Shown: positions 1-9,372, numbered from the stretch's first letter. The stretch: 64,000 nucleotides of DNA from Pirellula staleyi DSM 6068 (GCF_000025185.1 NC_013720.1:5518001-5582000), one strand, 5' to 3'. Numbers and translations: made by a program. Notes: generated from the sequence alone by a model not told the origin.

Positions 1-401
1 CCATACAAGGTCGGAATCGTGTTAAGTCGCAGATCTAAATGGCTTCCATCCCCAAGACGCACGACCCAGCGCCCATCTTGGGGATGACGTTTCTCGCCAA
101 ACTTGAGTCGCGCCATGGCTCGGATGTGGGCGATGCAGCGCAGCCCCAGATCGACAGGAAAGACAGCCATCCGCTCGACGATTCCCAGATGCCGCACACT
201 AGCGGTGACATCGTGCTCGTTACACGAGAGAAACAGATCGCTCACGCGCAGCTGAGCAGCGTGATTCACCAGCATCGTGACGACTTGTTCGGGCGCGAGC
301 CCCTTCTCTTCCCAGGGAATGGTGAGTTCGACAGCGTGGTGAAACACCTTCGCGGGCGAGGCACGGTGATTCGCAGAAGGTGCGTCGGCGAACGTCGTCA
401 T
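1..401 (-). CDS. GspE/PilB-family secretion ATPase, N-terminal part (3' end outside window)
   Basis: The frame is open from the left edge to an ATG at 401 and gives about 133 residues. It contains VSDLFLS, which fits the position of the SDIH-type motif of GspE/PilB ATPases, and then MARLKFGEKRHPQDGRW, which matches the 'K-x-M-A-x-L-x(2)-x-E-K-R-x-P-Q-D-G-R' signature of that family. Such ATPases power type II secretion or type IV pilus assembly from the cytoplasmic face of the inner membrane. The Walker motifs would lie beyond the window, so an active enzyme cannot be confirmed. An ATG at 406 hits a stop after two codons, which leaves 401 as the start. Confidence 0.8.
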   Translation of the reverse strand, partial: MTTFADAPSANHRASPAKVFHHAVELTIPWEEKGLAPEQVVTMLVNHAAQLRVSDLFLSCNEHDVTASVRHLGIVERMAVFPVDLGLRCIAHIRAMARLKFGEKRHPQDGRWVVRLGDGSHLDLRLNTIPTLY

Positions 402-1804
402 GACATGGTTCCCAGGTGGTTATCCAAAGCCGAAAAATCAGAGTTAAAGATCCAGAGTTGTCGTTCGTAGTGGACTGACTCGGCGAGCTACGGAGCAGGC
501 TCGACGAGCCAGCGTGCCGAGCCACTTGCGGTGCGTCCCCCTGCTGCTCAGCACTAGCGGCGGCGATGTTCGGCGCGCAGCATCGAAGCACTCGCGGCCA
601 GCGCGTTTAGTCGCGGCGAAAGGTTCGATGGCGGTAGCGGCAATCACTCGGCGCTCCCTGGTGACTCGATGCGAATGCTTCACAAATAGAAAAGGAGGTT
701 CAGCGCCACGAGGCTGATGAGCCTGCGGACATGAGAACCGAATTGGTGCAGCGAGGCGTTAGGAACTTGTGAACCTTGCATGAAATTGCGACGGCCCCCA
801 GGACTGAAGCTGCGTCTTCTGAAGGGGACCGAGGGATGCCAGAGCAGGGGAGCGCGCGCGAAACTCGGCTGTCCGAAAACACTGCTCGCGATAACTACTC
901 AGCGACACCTGTCCAAGCAACTTGACCATCAGATGGCGATGCCGACTGGCGAGATAGCACCATCCGATCCCGGGTCGATTTTGAGCGAACTTGGCAGGGG
1001 GGCGCAGCAAAAACTGACGAGCCTTGGCAGCCGATTTGGAGAGCGTTTTTTATCGCCGCTGGGAGCGATCCGAAGAGAGTCGCGAAACGACGCCGAAGCG
1101 CAGCGCAATCAGTCGCCTGGCGCGACAGCCGCCGTGCTGCTCGAGCGACCACATCGCACAGCTGACCGATGCCTGCATCCACGAAGCCAGCAGCCCCGAA
1201 ACAACGCGCCCAAAACTCTCACCAAGCCCATCAGCAGCCGAGAGGAGAGCCCCCCCGGAAACCTGCCAGTAACGTCCGATAATGTTTCTTATGTCCGGTT
1301 TTGGCCTCAAAAAGCCCTAGGAATACGCAGAATCCGGATCTTGGGCAAAAACAGGCTTCCCTCCCCGGCTCAGCGAGCCAGCAGCGTTTCCATCGATAGT
1401 TCGGCAAGTGACGCAGCAGCGAAGTAAGCAGCGCGAAACTTGGCGCACCGGTGGTCTGCTGCGCCTCAGCCGATCGATTCACCACGGCGGCAGCGCGAGA
1501 CAAAACTGCGGCGCATGTGGCGCGAAAATCGGCGAAAGAAAACTGCTCGCCGGGCGCGAAAAAGTGAGTCTTGCGCGGTCCGAAAATCGGGGCCGAGCCC
1601 CCTGCTCCCATCATCGCTTCAGGTGGTGCCTCCGGACGGATGCTTGGCCGGTACTCGAGGTCTCGAATCACGCCTCACACCACGCGGCTGTCACCACCTT
1701 CTGGCGTGGCCTCTGAAACCGGCAACAGCCCCCTGCCTTGTCATGCAGCTGTGCTACCCGAGACCGCGATGCTGAAAGATTGCCACGACCGATGGATCAC
1801 AAAC
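402..1804. other. 1.4-kb gene-poor region
   Basis: Open frames are scattered over both strands here, but none translates into anything with family motifs, a signal peptide or normal composition; they are rich in Arg, Ser and Cys, as antisense frames in GC-rich DNA are. No tRNA, tmRNA, SRP or RNase P signature was found by eye. It may be decayed coding sequence or a region with undetected ncRNA. Confidence 0.5.
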
Positions 1805-2539
1805 CTAGCGCCGATCTTCAGGAGGTGGCGCGAAGGGCTGCGGGAACCGGTCGGCTGTCTGAGGGTCGTTGCTCGCTGGTGGCGTCCCAAACCCTGGAAT
1901 CTTGGGAAACGGAATCGTCGGCTGGCCGGTCGGTTCGTCGTTTCCAAAACTGGGGAGCTTAAAACCTTCCGCGGGTACCGCCCGAATCGGCGTTTTGCCG
2001 TCGAGCGTAAAGTAGCCGCCAGCTGGCTTGTTCACACCACGCTCAAAATTGTCGATATACGGCTCGACCACCTGATGAAACTCGTTGGGCAACAGCGCAT
2101 CGGCTTTGTCCAGCAGCATGGCGATATAGTAGCCCGACTTCGAACTGAAGATCGCCTTTTGCTGTCCTTCGGGAAGGAGCGTGACGGCGAACAGCGTGAT
2201 GAAGACGCACAGGAGCACACCTTTCGCAAAACCGAAGACAGCTCCGACGTGACGATCGAACTCCTTCAGCTTAACCCGTTCCATCGCCTCGCTCACCAGG
2301 TTGAAACCGACCCAGACGACGAGGGAGGTTCCGAGAAACAGAATGAGCATCGAGAGAAAGATGTTCCAGGGTGGCGAGGCCTTGATCATGGCCGCCAGCG
2401 GCGAACGGAAGTTGAGCGCAACGAAGTACGAGAGCACCATCGACGCCAGCGACGCCAGTTGCCATGCGAGCCCCTTCCAGAAGCCCCACACTACTGCTGC
2501 CGCGAGCACCACGATCATGAAAACGTCGTACGCCTGCAT
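1805..2539 (-). CDS. CvpA-family membrane protein
   Basis: The 244-residue product starts MQAYDVFMIVVLAAAVVWGF and has four hydrophobic segments in its first 150 residues, including the Gly/Trp-rich first helix (WGFWKGLAWQLASL) typical of CvpA/colicin V production proteins. The C-terminal third is hydrophilic and Pro-rich (residues about 175-244) and is longer than in the family's usual 160-180 residues. CvpA proteins sit in the inner membrane and have been linked to envelope homeostasis; their mechanism is unclear. I prefer the ATG at 2539. An in-frame GTG at 2554 would add five residues. Confidence 0.8.
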   Translation of the reverse strand: MQAYDVFMIVVLAAAVVWGFWKGLAWQLASLASMVLSYFVALNFRSPLAAMIKASPPWNIFLSMLILFLGTSLVVWVGFNLVSEAMERVKLKEFDRHVGAVFGFAKGVLLCVFITLFAVTLLPEGQQKAIFSSKSGYYIAMLLDKADALLPNEFHQVVEPYIDNFERGVNKPAGGYFTLDGKTPIRAVPAEGFKLPSFGNDEPTGQPTIPFPKIPGFGTPPASNDPQTADRFPQPFAPPPEDRR

Positions 2540-2862
2540 CCTTGCCCACTCCACGCAAAAAAGTCCGGTCCTTGAGGCGCGAACATAGCAGCCAACCTCA
2601 GCTGCGTGAAGATCAATCAGCGTAGTTCATGTGGCAGTTCGCACGCTGTCGCGATTTGCCTGCGGCGGGTGCTATCTCTGACGGAGCTAGCGGCACAAAG
2701 AGCTAGCAGATAGCTGCGGGGAGATTGCTCTTGGAAGAAAGGCAGGGGGTCGATAGAGTCTCGCACCCTTGGTGAGGAACCAGGAGTCGTGCGCGCTGCG
2801 GCACCATGGACGGTGTGTCAGCGAGCAGGGTCCGGATCACGCGATTGGAAGGAACCAGGCAA
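2540..2862. other. Divergent intergenic region with a long hairpin
   Basis: This 323-base gap separates two divergent genes. It holds an inverted repeat at 2671-2714. The outer arms GCTATCT and AGATAGC enclose two self-complementary GCTAGC hexamers, with an 8-base bulge on the left arm. There is no T-run, so an operator or structured leader is more likely than a terminator. Nothing else was recognised. Confidence 0.45.
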
Positions 2863-3615
2863 ATGGCAGGATTTCGCGAGCACATTGGTTTCAGCACGGT
2901 GATTGGCATTGGCTACGGCCTGGCCGGTTATCAAATGGGCCTTCCGATCGAGAGCTGCATCCTGGCTGGCGCGCTGTGCAGTGTTTCGGGCATGCTCCCT
3001 GATCTCGACAGCGATTCGGGAACTCCAGTGCGCGAGATGACTTCGTTTGCAGCCGCCGTTGTACCGATCTTAATGGTACCACGCTTTGAGAGTTATGGCT
3101 GGAAGCCTGAAATGATTGCGCTCGGCGCGGCACTCTTATATGCCGCGATACGTTTTGGTGTGGCCGAGATCTTTAAACGTTATACCGTGCACCGCGGAAT
3201 GTGGCATAGCGTTCCCGCTTGCGTCGCCTGTGGATTGCTCTCCTTTCTTATTATTGGTGGCGAAGACCTTAATTTAAGACTCTTTAAGTCGAGCGCTGTC
3301 ATGCTTGGCTTTATGTCCCATTTGTTGCTCGACGAAATTTGGAGCGTTAGCCTTCGGAGTGGTCGTCTTAATATCAAAAAGTCTTCTGGAACTGCTATTA
3401 AGTTTTGGGGCAAAGATAATTGGGCCAACTTCTCTACCTATGCCAAAGTGGTCGTCTTAAGCTTTTTAGCCGTGGGTGATCCGATGCTGATGAATCACTT
3501 TGGTTATGAGACTCGCTTTGGCGAGCAAACAGCCAAGCAAGTGATTCATCGCGCGATGCGGATGGCGGGTGTGAATGATGCCACCGAGAACCCACCTGGC
3601 GAAGTCCAGCGTTAA
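2863..3615 (+). CDS. YdjM/DUF457-family membrane-bound metal-dependent hydrolase-like protein
   Basis: The 250-residue protein begins MAGFREHIGFSTVIG and carries PDLDSDSGTP near residue 45 and HRGMWHS near residue 110, the two polar signatures of the DUF457/YdjM family, between hydrophobic segments. Family members are inner-membrane proteins predicted to be metal-dependent hydrolases; the substrate is unknown. The start at 2863 is chosen because GGAAGGA lies about 10 bases upstream; an in-frame start at 2806 would add residues that do not resemble the family. Codon use is visibly richer in A/T-ending codons (TTA, CTT, TTT) than in neighbouring genes between about 3060 and 3560, which hints at a foreign origin or relaxed selection. 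Confidence 0.8.
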   Translation: MAGFREHIGFSTVIGIGYGLAGYQMGLPIESCILAGALCSVSGMLPDLDSDSGTPVREMTSFAAAVVPILMVPRFESYGWKPEMIALGAALLYAAIRFGVAEIFKRYTVHRGMWHSVPACVACGLLSFLIIGGEDLNLRLFKSSAVMLGFMSHLLLDEIWSVSLRSGRLNIKKSSGTAIKFWGKDNWANFSTYAKVVVLSFLAVGDPMLMNHFGYETRFGEQTAKQVIHRAMRMAGVNDATENPPGEVQR

Positions 3616-3636
3616 CGCTCGCCGCGTCACTTGGCC

Positions 3637-4092
3637 TTAAACAAACAGATCGTGTCGCGTGTCGACCACGATCGTGACAGGGCCGCTATTGACGAGGTGC
3701 ACCTGCATGTCAGCGCGAAACTTTCCACGCGCCACCGGGATACCTCGCGCGGCAATTTCGCCAACGAACTTCTCGTAGAGCCCTTCGGCCAGTTCGGGAG
3801 GTGCTGCTTTCACGTAGCTCGGGCGCCGACCTTTCGCGCAGTCGGCCAAGAGAGTGAACTGACTCACCACCAGCACACTTCCGCCGGCATCGATCACCGA
3901 GAGGTTCATCTTCCCCTCGGCATCGTCGAAGATCCGCAGCAACACGCACTTATCGGCGAGTTGCTTCACGTCGGCCTCGGTGTCTCCCGTTTCAACTCCC
4001 AGCAGAATGCATAGTCCGGCGCCGATCGATCCGACCACTTCTCCCGCGACTCGCACTTCGCACTCGGCGACTCGCTGCAGCACTGCTCGCAT
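3637..4092 (-). CDS. dtd: D-aminoacyl-tRNA deacylase
   Basis: The 151-residue product is full length for Dtd. It starts MRAVLQRV and has the two active-site motifs SQFTLLAD (near residue 78) and NSGPVT (near residue 137), contributed to the dimer active site as a Thr-based pocket and a Gly-cisPro-type loop. Dtd hydrolyses D-aminoacyl-tRNAs, and also Gly-tRNA(Ala), so it is a translational proofreading enzyme in the cytoplasm. It lies 39 bases downstream of the next minus-strand gene (4132-4809) and may be co-transcribed with it. The assignment is firm. Confidence 0.95.
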   Translation of the reverse strand: MRAVLQRVAECEVRVAGEVVGSIGAGLCILLGVETGDTEADVKQLADKCVLLRIFDDAEGKMNLSVIDAGGSVLVVSQFTLLADCAKGRRPSYVKAAPPELAEGLYEKFVGEIAARGIPVARGKFRADMQVHLVNSGPVTIVVDTRHDLFV

Positions 4093-4131
4093 GGGGAGCG
4101 CCTTATCCTGGCAGAAAATGCGCGAAGAGAA

Positions 4132-4809
4132 CTACGCCGTCGCGTCGTTCTCGGTGGGAAGACCACGCTCGGCCCGGATGCGCCGGACGTTATCGAGGAT
4201 CTCGTCGATGATGGCATAGTTGGCTGCAATGCGCTGGGCCTGAATCCAAAACGAATAGCCGATCACAACCACGCCGAGCATCGCGCCGAGATAGTGAGGG
4301 GTCACAAGCGACGCGCTATATTCCCGATTAGCGCCACGCGGATCAGCAGCCGCCCCGAGTCCCACCAGCAGAATGACGGTCAGAATCGAGAGCATCGCCC
4401 AGGGGAACGTTTTCCGTTTGAGCAGTGTGCTGCGGTAGGCCAGCTCATCGGGGAGTCGATAGGTCTCGGCCACTTCCTTGCACCAGCGACTCGTGCCGAT
4501 GAAGTAGGTGATCGTGATGCTGCTGACGAGCACCGCTACCAGAGCGGCTGCTGTGCCGAGCAGCCGGTGTGCGACCATCCGCAGATGGGGCGTGGTGAGC
4601 TCGCCACGGGCTGCTAGGTACGTCGCTTCCGCAGCGGCCAATTCGGCCTTATCGACGTCGGGATCGCGGCGCAGCTGATCGAGTTTCTGAAGAGCCCCGT
4701 CGGCAGTCCGCGCGAGCGTATTGAAATCGCCAATCGCCAGACCCGCGATGAAGTTCAAGGCCAAGAGGAGCATGGCCACGATTGCAAGAACACCGAAAAT
4801 ACGTGCCAC
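4132..4809 (-). CDS. Hypothetical multi-pass membrane protein
   Basis: The product is about 225 residues if translation begins at the GTG at 4809 (VARIFGVLAIVAMLL). It has a hydrophobic N-terminal helix, a charged soluble segment (residues about 30-75), then three more hydrophobic segments near residues 85-105, 140-160 and 170-195, and a charged C-terminus. No family was recognised. The frame stays open to 4929, but the added N-terminus is Arg/Ser-rich and looks non-coding. It precedes dtd in the same direction. Confidence 0.6.
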   Translation of the reverse strand: MARIFGVLAIVAMLLLALNFIAGLAIGDFNTLARTADGALQKLDQLRRDPDVDKAELAAAEATYLAARGELTTPHLRMVAHRLLGTAAALVAVLVSSITITYFIGTSRWCKEVAETYRLPDELAYRSTLLKRKTFPWAMLSILTVILLVGLGAAADPRGANREYSASLVTPHYLGAMLGVVVIGYSFWIQAQRIAANYAIIDEILDNVRRIRAERGLPTENDATA

Positions 4810-5049
4810 AGAAAGTTCAACGATTGCGAGAGGTTTGCGGGCCCAAAGTCGACTTCGCAGTCTACGCCTCTCCCCCTTCGCTGACCAGTGGCGGAAGGGG
4901 TGCGGGCTCGAGCGCGCGTGGGTGCACAACCTTGCTAAAGATGTCGCCGTCAGCCCCTTACGCTTTTGCTACGATAGAGCCGCCGCACTGTGCGATCCTG
5001 CTCCGTTGCTACGATTCCCCGCCCCAAGGCCCCGGAAAATTCCCTACCG

Positions 5050-5706
5050 ATGTCGACTCCGCTGACGCAAATGATTTTGGTGCGGCATGGCGCTACCGAT
5101 AGCAATTTGGCGCGCCCTGCGCGGCTGCAAGGACGAGGCGTGAACCTGCCTCTCTCGACCATCGGCCGGAGGCAAGCAGCGCTAACCGCCGAGCTGCTGA
5201 AAAGCCGCCCCGCGACGACCCTCTATAGCAGCCCTCTGCTCCGGGCAGTGGAGACAGCTGAGGCGATCGCAGCTCCCCTCGGGCTCGAGGTGCGGGTCGA
5301 ACCACGTCTCGTCGAAGTGCATGTCGGACGCTGGGAAGGGCGCGACTGGGGCGAGATCGAGCAGAACGATCGGGAAGCGTTCGAAAACTTCCAGCGCGAC
5401 CCCGCCACCTTTGGCTATGCCGATGGCGAAACGATGCAGCAAGTGCAAGATCGAGTGCGGCCGGTGTTCGCCGAACTCCTGGCACGGCACATCGGCGAGC
5501 AGATTATTGTCGTGAGCCACAATGTGGTGAACCGGACCTACCTGGCCCACTTGCTCGAGATCCCCACGCGCTATTGCCGCCACGTTCAGCAGGACAATTG
5601 CGGGGTTAATCTCATCGAGCATCGTCCCGGAAGTGAACGGGCGATTGTCCGCTCGCTCAATCTTATCGATCACCTGGCCGAAGCGTTTACTGAGTACCCT
5701 GCTTAG
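5050..5706 (+). CDS. Histidine phosphatase (phosphoglycerate mutase-like) family protein
   Basis: The 218-residue protein opens MSTPLTQMILVRHGATDSN. RHG near residue 12 is the catalytic phosphohistidine motif of the branch-1 histidine phosphatase family. The second core His is in VVSHNVVNR near residue 155, and E-x-HVGRWEG near residue 95 supplies the proton donor region. Members include cofactor-dependent phosphoglycerate mutase, alpha-ribazole phosphatase and broad phosphomonoesterases; the sequence does not separate these. An upstream in-frame start at 4990 would add 20 residues before the conserved beta strand, so 5050 is preferred. Confidence 0.88.
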   Translation: MSTPLTQMILVRHGATDSNLARPARLQGRGVNLPLSTIGRRQAALTAELLKSRPATTLYSSPLLRAVETAEAIAAPLGLEVRVEPRLVEVHVGRWEGRDWGEIEQNDREAFENFQRDPATFGYADGETMQQVQDRVRPVFAELLARHIGEQIIVVSHNVVNRTYLAHLLEIPTRYCRHVQQDNCGVNLIEHRPGSERAIVRSLNLIDHLAEAFTEYPA

Positions 5707-5749
5707 TGCCTACCCAAGCAAAAAGACTGCTTGTGCTGCTTGGGTGTCC

Positions 5750-6730
5750 CTATTTCGGTGCCGCGAGGCTTTTGAGCCCGAGCTGATCGAGGTAGAGCGT
5801 GGTGAGATCGGCTACTTCCTGATCCCCCGGGTTGTAGAAGAACTCGCGCGGGTCGACTTCACTCGACCGCGACACGCCATAGAACTCGAGCACCATCAGC
5901 GGCGTGCGAGGCGGGGCTTCGCCGCTAGCGTCCCCCTTCCCCTTGCGATAGTAGCTAATGCGATAGGGAAACAGCGGCAGCACTTTTTCGACCCGCCCGA
6001 GGACCAGTTCCACCTCGTCCGGAATCTGAGCTCCTGTGGGGATCTTCTCGGGCTTCCATTCGGGGTCGAACTTCCCTCCCACAATCCAGACCGGCAGCGA
6101 CTGCACTTGCTTTCCATCGCTCGAGGGGAACTCGATTTGCGACGGCGTGGCAGACTCCATGGCAAAGTTGCGCTGAACCCGCTCGAGCAGCCGCGGCAGC
6201 CCTCCGAGCAGAATCCAAGGTTCGCTAGCAGTCATTTGCGACTGACCACGGCGGGCAATTTCGTCCCGGATGTCGCGGAGCGAAACACGCCCGAGCGTAG
6301 TGCCAAGGATCGGCAACTCGCGACGGATCCAGTAATAGTCGCTCGTGCAAACCTCGAGCAGCGACGCCAGGGAGTCCCCGACGCGCGACTTCATCTCCAG
6401 CCGCAAAAGTTTTTCGTTCCCTTCGCCCAGCTGAGAATAGCTACCCGATCCGACCACTTCTTGGCCATTGGCCCAGATGCGGTAGCGGAGGCCAGCCTTA
6501 ATCGCAGGCTCCTGGTGCACCGCTTTCGCCGCCGCTGCCACCAGCCTCTCGCCATCGACCGCTTCGCCTAAGTCGCTACCAGGAATGGAGATATCGCTGC
6601 CAGACGAGCTGCCACTCAAATTGCCACTCACCTGCTGCGCGTTACAAAAATCGACGTCGGCGAGCCCTGGCACCACGAGCAGGAGTGCCCCAGTGATAGC
6701 GAGCGTGAAGTTAGGCAATTTGGATTTCAT
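5750..6730 (-). CDS. Secreted planctomycete protein of unknown function
   Basis: The 326-residue product starts MKSKLPNFTLAITGALLLVV and has a signal peptide of about 30 residues. The mature part has a Ser/Gly-rich linker (GSSSGSDIS) and then a segment beginning LRYRIWANGQEVVGSGSY, a beta-rich stretch that recalls LolA-like periplasmic carriers in pattern, but I cannot place it in that family. It probably acts in the periplasm. It is convergent with the histidine phosphatase gene and divergent from the secreted-protein row at 7137. An upstream start at 6790 would bury the signal peptide, so ATG 6730 is preferred. Confidence 0.65.
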   Translation of the reverse strand: MKSKLPNFTLAITGALLLVVPGLADVDFCNAQQVSGNLSGSSSGSDISIPGSDLGEAVDGERLVAAAAKAVHQEPAIKAGLRYRIWANGQEVVGSGSYSQLGEGNEKLLRLEMKSRVGDSLASLLEVCTSDYYWIRRELPILGTTLGRVSLRDIRDEIARRGQSQMTASEPWILLGGLPRLLERVQRNFAMESATPSQIEFPSSDGKQVQSLPVWIVGGKFDPEWKPEKIPTGAQIPDEVELVLGRVEKVLPLFPYRISYYRKGKGDASGEAPPRTPLMVLEFYGVSRSSEVDPREFFYNPGDQEVADLTTLYLDQLGLKSLAAPK

Positions 6731-7136
6731 GCAACGGTCGTACTGATTTTGCCAAAGATTCGCGATAAGCCGCGCCGAGTAATACTCCACAGAGACGTGT
6801 CTGGACCAGACGCGGCGATGTCGTAGTTTGTCCCGGGAAGTTCCGGGCAGACAAACCAGTGCGACGTGGCTGCGAGGATCTCTGCCGCTTTGAGATTGGC
6901 AAAGCGGATTGCTTGACGCTGGCTCGGAAGGTTTGCCCGGAGTGGCATCTTACGAGCGGGACGCAAGACAGGTCCACGCCAAAGTTGAATCGAACGTTCG
7001 GAGATTCACTTGCGGCGTCGCGAAATGAAAACATCGGACATTGGTCGTGCGCAGGGAAGCAAACCGCTTGTGCCTCGATTTCGATAGGGCCACGCTGGCA
7101 ACCGATCGAGCGAAGTGACGAGTCAGGGGGGACATC
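6731..7136. promoter_or_regulatory. Divergent intergenic region with two palindromes
   Basis: This 406-base gap separates two divergent genes for secreted proteins. It contains a near-perfect inverted repeat at 6796-6814 (arms of nine bases around A6805, centred on GTCTGGACCAGAC) and a second imperfect dyad at 6827-6855 (TTTGTC and GACAAA arms). Either could be an operator. No promoter could be assigned with confidence. Confidence 0.35.
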
Positions 7137-8240
7137 ATGAAAATCCGTCTGTCGTTTTGGATCCTTTCGATTGCCGTGGCCTTCACGGCAGTGGGATGTG
7201 CGTTCCCAAAAGCGCACAATCTGCCACCAGCTCAGCAGTTGCTCGAGCCTGGTCCTGGCGTTGGTGGACCTGGGCCGGGTGTTCTGCCCCCTGCCCTGCC
7301 TCCAATGGTCATTCCAGTCTCGATGCCGAGCGTGCAAGTGCTGTTCGCGAAACCTGAAGCGATGCAAGTTCGCTGGGACGTGACCGGTGTGGCACAGTTC
7401 GACTCGACTCCGCTGATCGTGCCAGGTCGTCAGAACTTTCCACAGAACGGCATCTATCGCCTGAAGGTGACGAACATCGCCGGTCGCGAAGGTGTCGAGC
7501 TCTACCCCACGGTAGAAATTGGTGCCACTACGCCTCGCACCGAAGCGTTCCTGGCCCACAACGCCATTCCTGTTCAATTCACCGAAGAGGACTTCGACCA
7601 AGTTCTCGCCGGCAACTTTGTGACGAAGGTGATCTACCTGCCTGATCCCGAGTTCCAAGAACTCGCTCTGGCCGGCGTAGAAACCCTCGTCAGCACCCGC
7701 CTCGATCCAGGCGTCGACCCGATCGACGAAGCTGATCGTCGTGGTTCGATCCTTGCCGTCATCCGTGTCGGTAACAAGGATATCGAACTGGCTGGTGCCG
7801 AAGACGCTGGTCTCGGTGGTGGTGGATTTGGCATCGAAGGTGCTCAGTACTGCCCACCCGGTTACCCCATGGGTCCTACCGGCGGCATGATGCCGAACTA
7901 TGTGGCGGGTGTCACGGCTCCTCAGTACGGCATGCCAATCACCGGCACGCCGATTGGTCTGCCTGGCCCTCCTCACATTCCACTCGGAGGTCCAGCTGGT
8001 CTCCAAAAGCATGTGATCAAGAATCACACGCACATGGACATTCCAGAACCGACCGAGAAGTTCAAGATCCACGTTCGTCAGCAACCTGGTCAGAGCTATC
8101 CCAAGCCACCAAGCCGAGTCTGGATTCGCGAACAAAGCATCCACCCCAGCTTGCCCTACGGACAGCCTCACTACGACAAGCACGAGCAAATTCCCGCCGG
8201 CATGCCTGCTGGTGGCGAGTATTGCCCACCCGGTCAGTAG
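7137..8240 (+). CDS. Putative lipoprotein, first of three consecutive secreted proteins
   Basis: The 367-residue product starts MKIRLSFWILSIAVAFTAVGC, a lipoprotein signal peptide with a plausible lipobox (TAVGC, Cys21), so it is probably anchored to a membrane facing the periplasm. A Gly/Pro linker (residues about 36-60) precedes a folded block of about 170 residues containing YRLKVTNIAGREG. That block recurs in the next gene (YRLKVSNIAGREG), so the two are paralogues. The C-terminus is rich in Pro, Gly and His. GGGGGG at 7125-7130 supplies a strong ribosome binding site. The function is unknown; the context suggests a cell-envelope protein. Confidence 0.75.
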   Translation: MKIRLSFWILSIAVAFTAVGCAFPKAHNLPPAQQLLEPGPGVGGPGPGVLPPALPPMVIPVSMPSVQVLFAKPEAMQVRWDVTGVAQFDSTPLIVPGRQNFPQNGIYRLKVTNIAGREGVELYPTVEIGATTPRTEAFLAHNAIPVQFTEEDFDQVLAGNFVTKVIYLPDPEFQELALAGVETLVSTRLDPGVDPIDEADRRGSILAVIRVGNKDIELAGAEDAGLGGGGFGIEGAQYCPPGYPMGPTGGMMPNYVAGVTAPQYGMPITGTPIGLPGPPHIPLGGPAGLQKHVIKNHTHMDIPEPTEKFKIHVRQQPGQSYPKPPSRVWIREQSIHPSLPYGQPHYDKHEQIPAGMPAGGEYCPPGQ

Positions 8241-8288
8241 TGTGACCGCGCTACGCCGCCCAGCGACGTAGCCACGATTAAAACCTGG

Positions 8289-8318
8289 CGGGGGACTCAC
8301 CCAAAAACGAGTCCCCTG
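8289..8318 (+). terminator. Hairpin downstream of the first secreted-protein gene
   Basis: The arms GGGGACTC (8291-8298) and GAGTCCCC (8309-8316) pair perfectly around a 10-base loop, and two outer pairs extend the stem. No T-run follows, so it may be a processing or attenuation hairpin within an operon rather than a full terminator. Confidence 0.45.
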
Positions 8319-8431
8319 CTTGCATAGAACGAGCCAGCCAGAGATCTCGCCACAGCTTATCCGCTGGGGCGAGGTCCCCTGCTCTTTCGCACCATCTTCC
8401 CCCACGCGTGACAGATCAAGGATCGATCGCC

Positions 8432-9274
8432 ATGCAAGTTGCATCACGACTAACGCGAAACGGACTGCTGCTGATCGTCGCCTGCTTGGCGCTGATCATC
8501 GCTGACCGCTCAGCGAGTGCCCAAGTCCCGTCGGTGCAACCTCCGATGCACTACCAGCATTGGTCGGACCTGCCGATCGGCGCGATTGGTCAAAATCAGC
8601 TGCAACGTGGTGGTCCCCTGGGTGGCTACTTCCAGCCGGTCGAAGCGATTGCTCCTAAGGGAGCCCTCGTCTCGCTCGCCGTGGAAGGGACCTTTCAAGA
8701 TCCTACGAACAACGCGGCGCTGGCTGGCATGCTCATCGGCCATGCCTACCGCCTGAAGGTTTCGAACATTGCGGGACGCGAGGGGGAGGAAGTCTATCCT
8801 TCGATCGAAGTGATCGACCGCCTTTATCCACCACCCGGACAAGCGGCCCGCTTTCCAATTCCGATCGAGTTGACGCAAGCAGAGCTCGAGATGGCGCTCG
8901 ATGGGCGTTATGTGGTTCGCGTCATCTATGTCGAAGATCCTCGCACCGCGCTTCCTGTCCGCGGCGATGCAGAGCCACAGCGGTACTTTGAAATTCCCGC
9001 CGATCAAGACCCGATGGAAGTGGCCGATCGACTCGGCCGCCCGGTTGCGATCTTGCGCATGGGTTCGCGGACTCCCACAGACTTTGTCGATGGCCGCTTT
9101 CTGCATGGTTCCCCTCCACTGATGGTCTACGCCGGGAAGCCCGCTCCCCTGCCCCGCCAGGATGGACTCGAACCACCGCTCGAAATTCCCGGCGCTGGTG
9201 GCCAAGCTCGCCGCCCGTTGGAACGGATTCCTGGCGAACAATTTGGGCCCTCGCGCACGCAGATGTGGCGCTAA
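8432..9274 (+). CDS. Secreted paralogue of the 7137 protein
   Basis: The 280-residue product begins MQVASRLTRNGLLLIVACLA and ends its signal peptide near RSASAQ, without an obvious lipobox, so it is likely periplasmic or surface exposed. It shares with the 7137 product the block around YRLKVSNIAGREG, then a helix-like segment (ELTQAELEMAL against QFTEEDFDQVL), VRVIYVEDP, and the ending DPMEVADRLG...AILRMG. The start at 8432 has AAGGA about 10 bases upstream. It lies between the two other secreted-protein genes and is probably co-expressed. No enzymatic motif is visible. Confidence 0.75.
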   Translation: MQVASRLTRNGLLLIVACLALIIADRSASAQVPSVQPPMHYQHWSDLPIGAIGQNQLQRGGPLGGYFQPVEAIAPKGALVSLAVEGTFQDPTNNAALAGMLIGHAYRLKVSNIAGREGEEVYPSIEVIDRLYPPPGQAARFPIPIELTQAELEMALDGRYVVRVIYVEDPRTALPVRGDAEPQRYFEIPADQDPMEVADRLGRPVAILRMGSRTPTDFVDGRFLHGSPPLMVYAGKPAPLPRQDGLEPPLEIPGAGGQARRPLERIPGEQFGPSRTQMWR

Positions 9275-9372
9275 CAGCTCGCACGCGAGTGCACGAACGA
9301 CAAATCAACTGGCCGACTGAACTGGCTCCCCACGCTTCCCCCCGAAGTTGCAGAAACACCGGAGATTCCGCC

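Noticed and set aside
780-1427. Plus-strand frame of 215 codons in the gene-poor region
   Set aside because: The translation has no family motif or signal peptide and looks random.
1571-2575. Plus-strand frame of 334 codons across the CvpA region
   Set aside because: It is antisense to CvpA, whose hydrophobic pattern is convincing, and the frame is His/Arg/Glu-rich without motifs.
6711-8447. Long minus-strand open frame of 578 codons
   Set aside because: It lies opposite the secreted-protein genes, is rich in Arg, Trp and His without motifs, and the plus-strand genes have signal peptides and paralogy.
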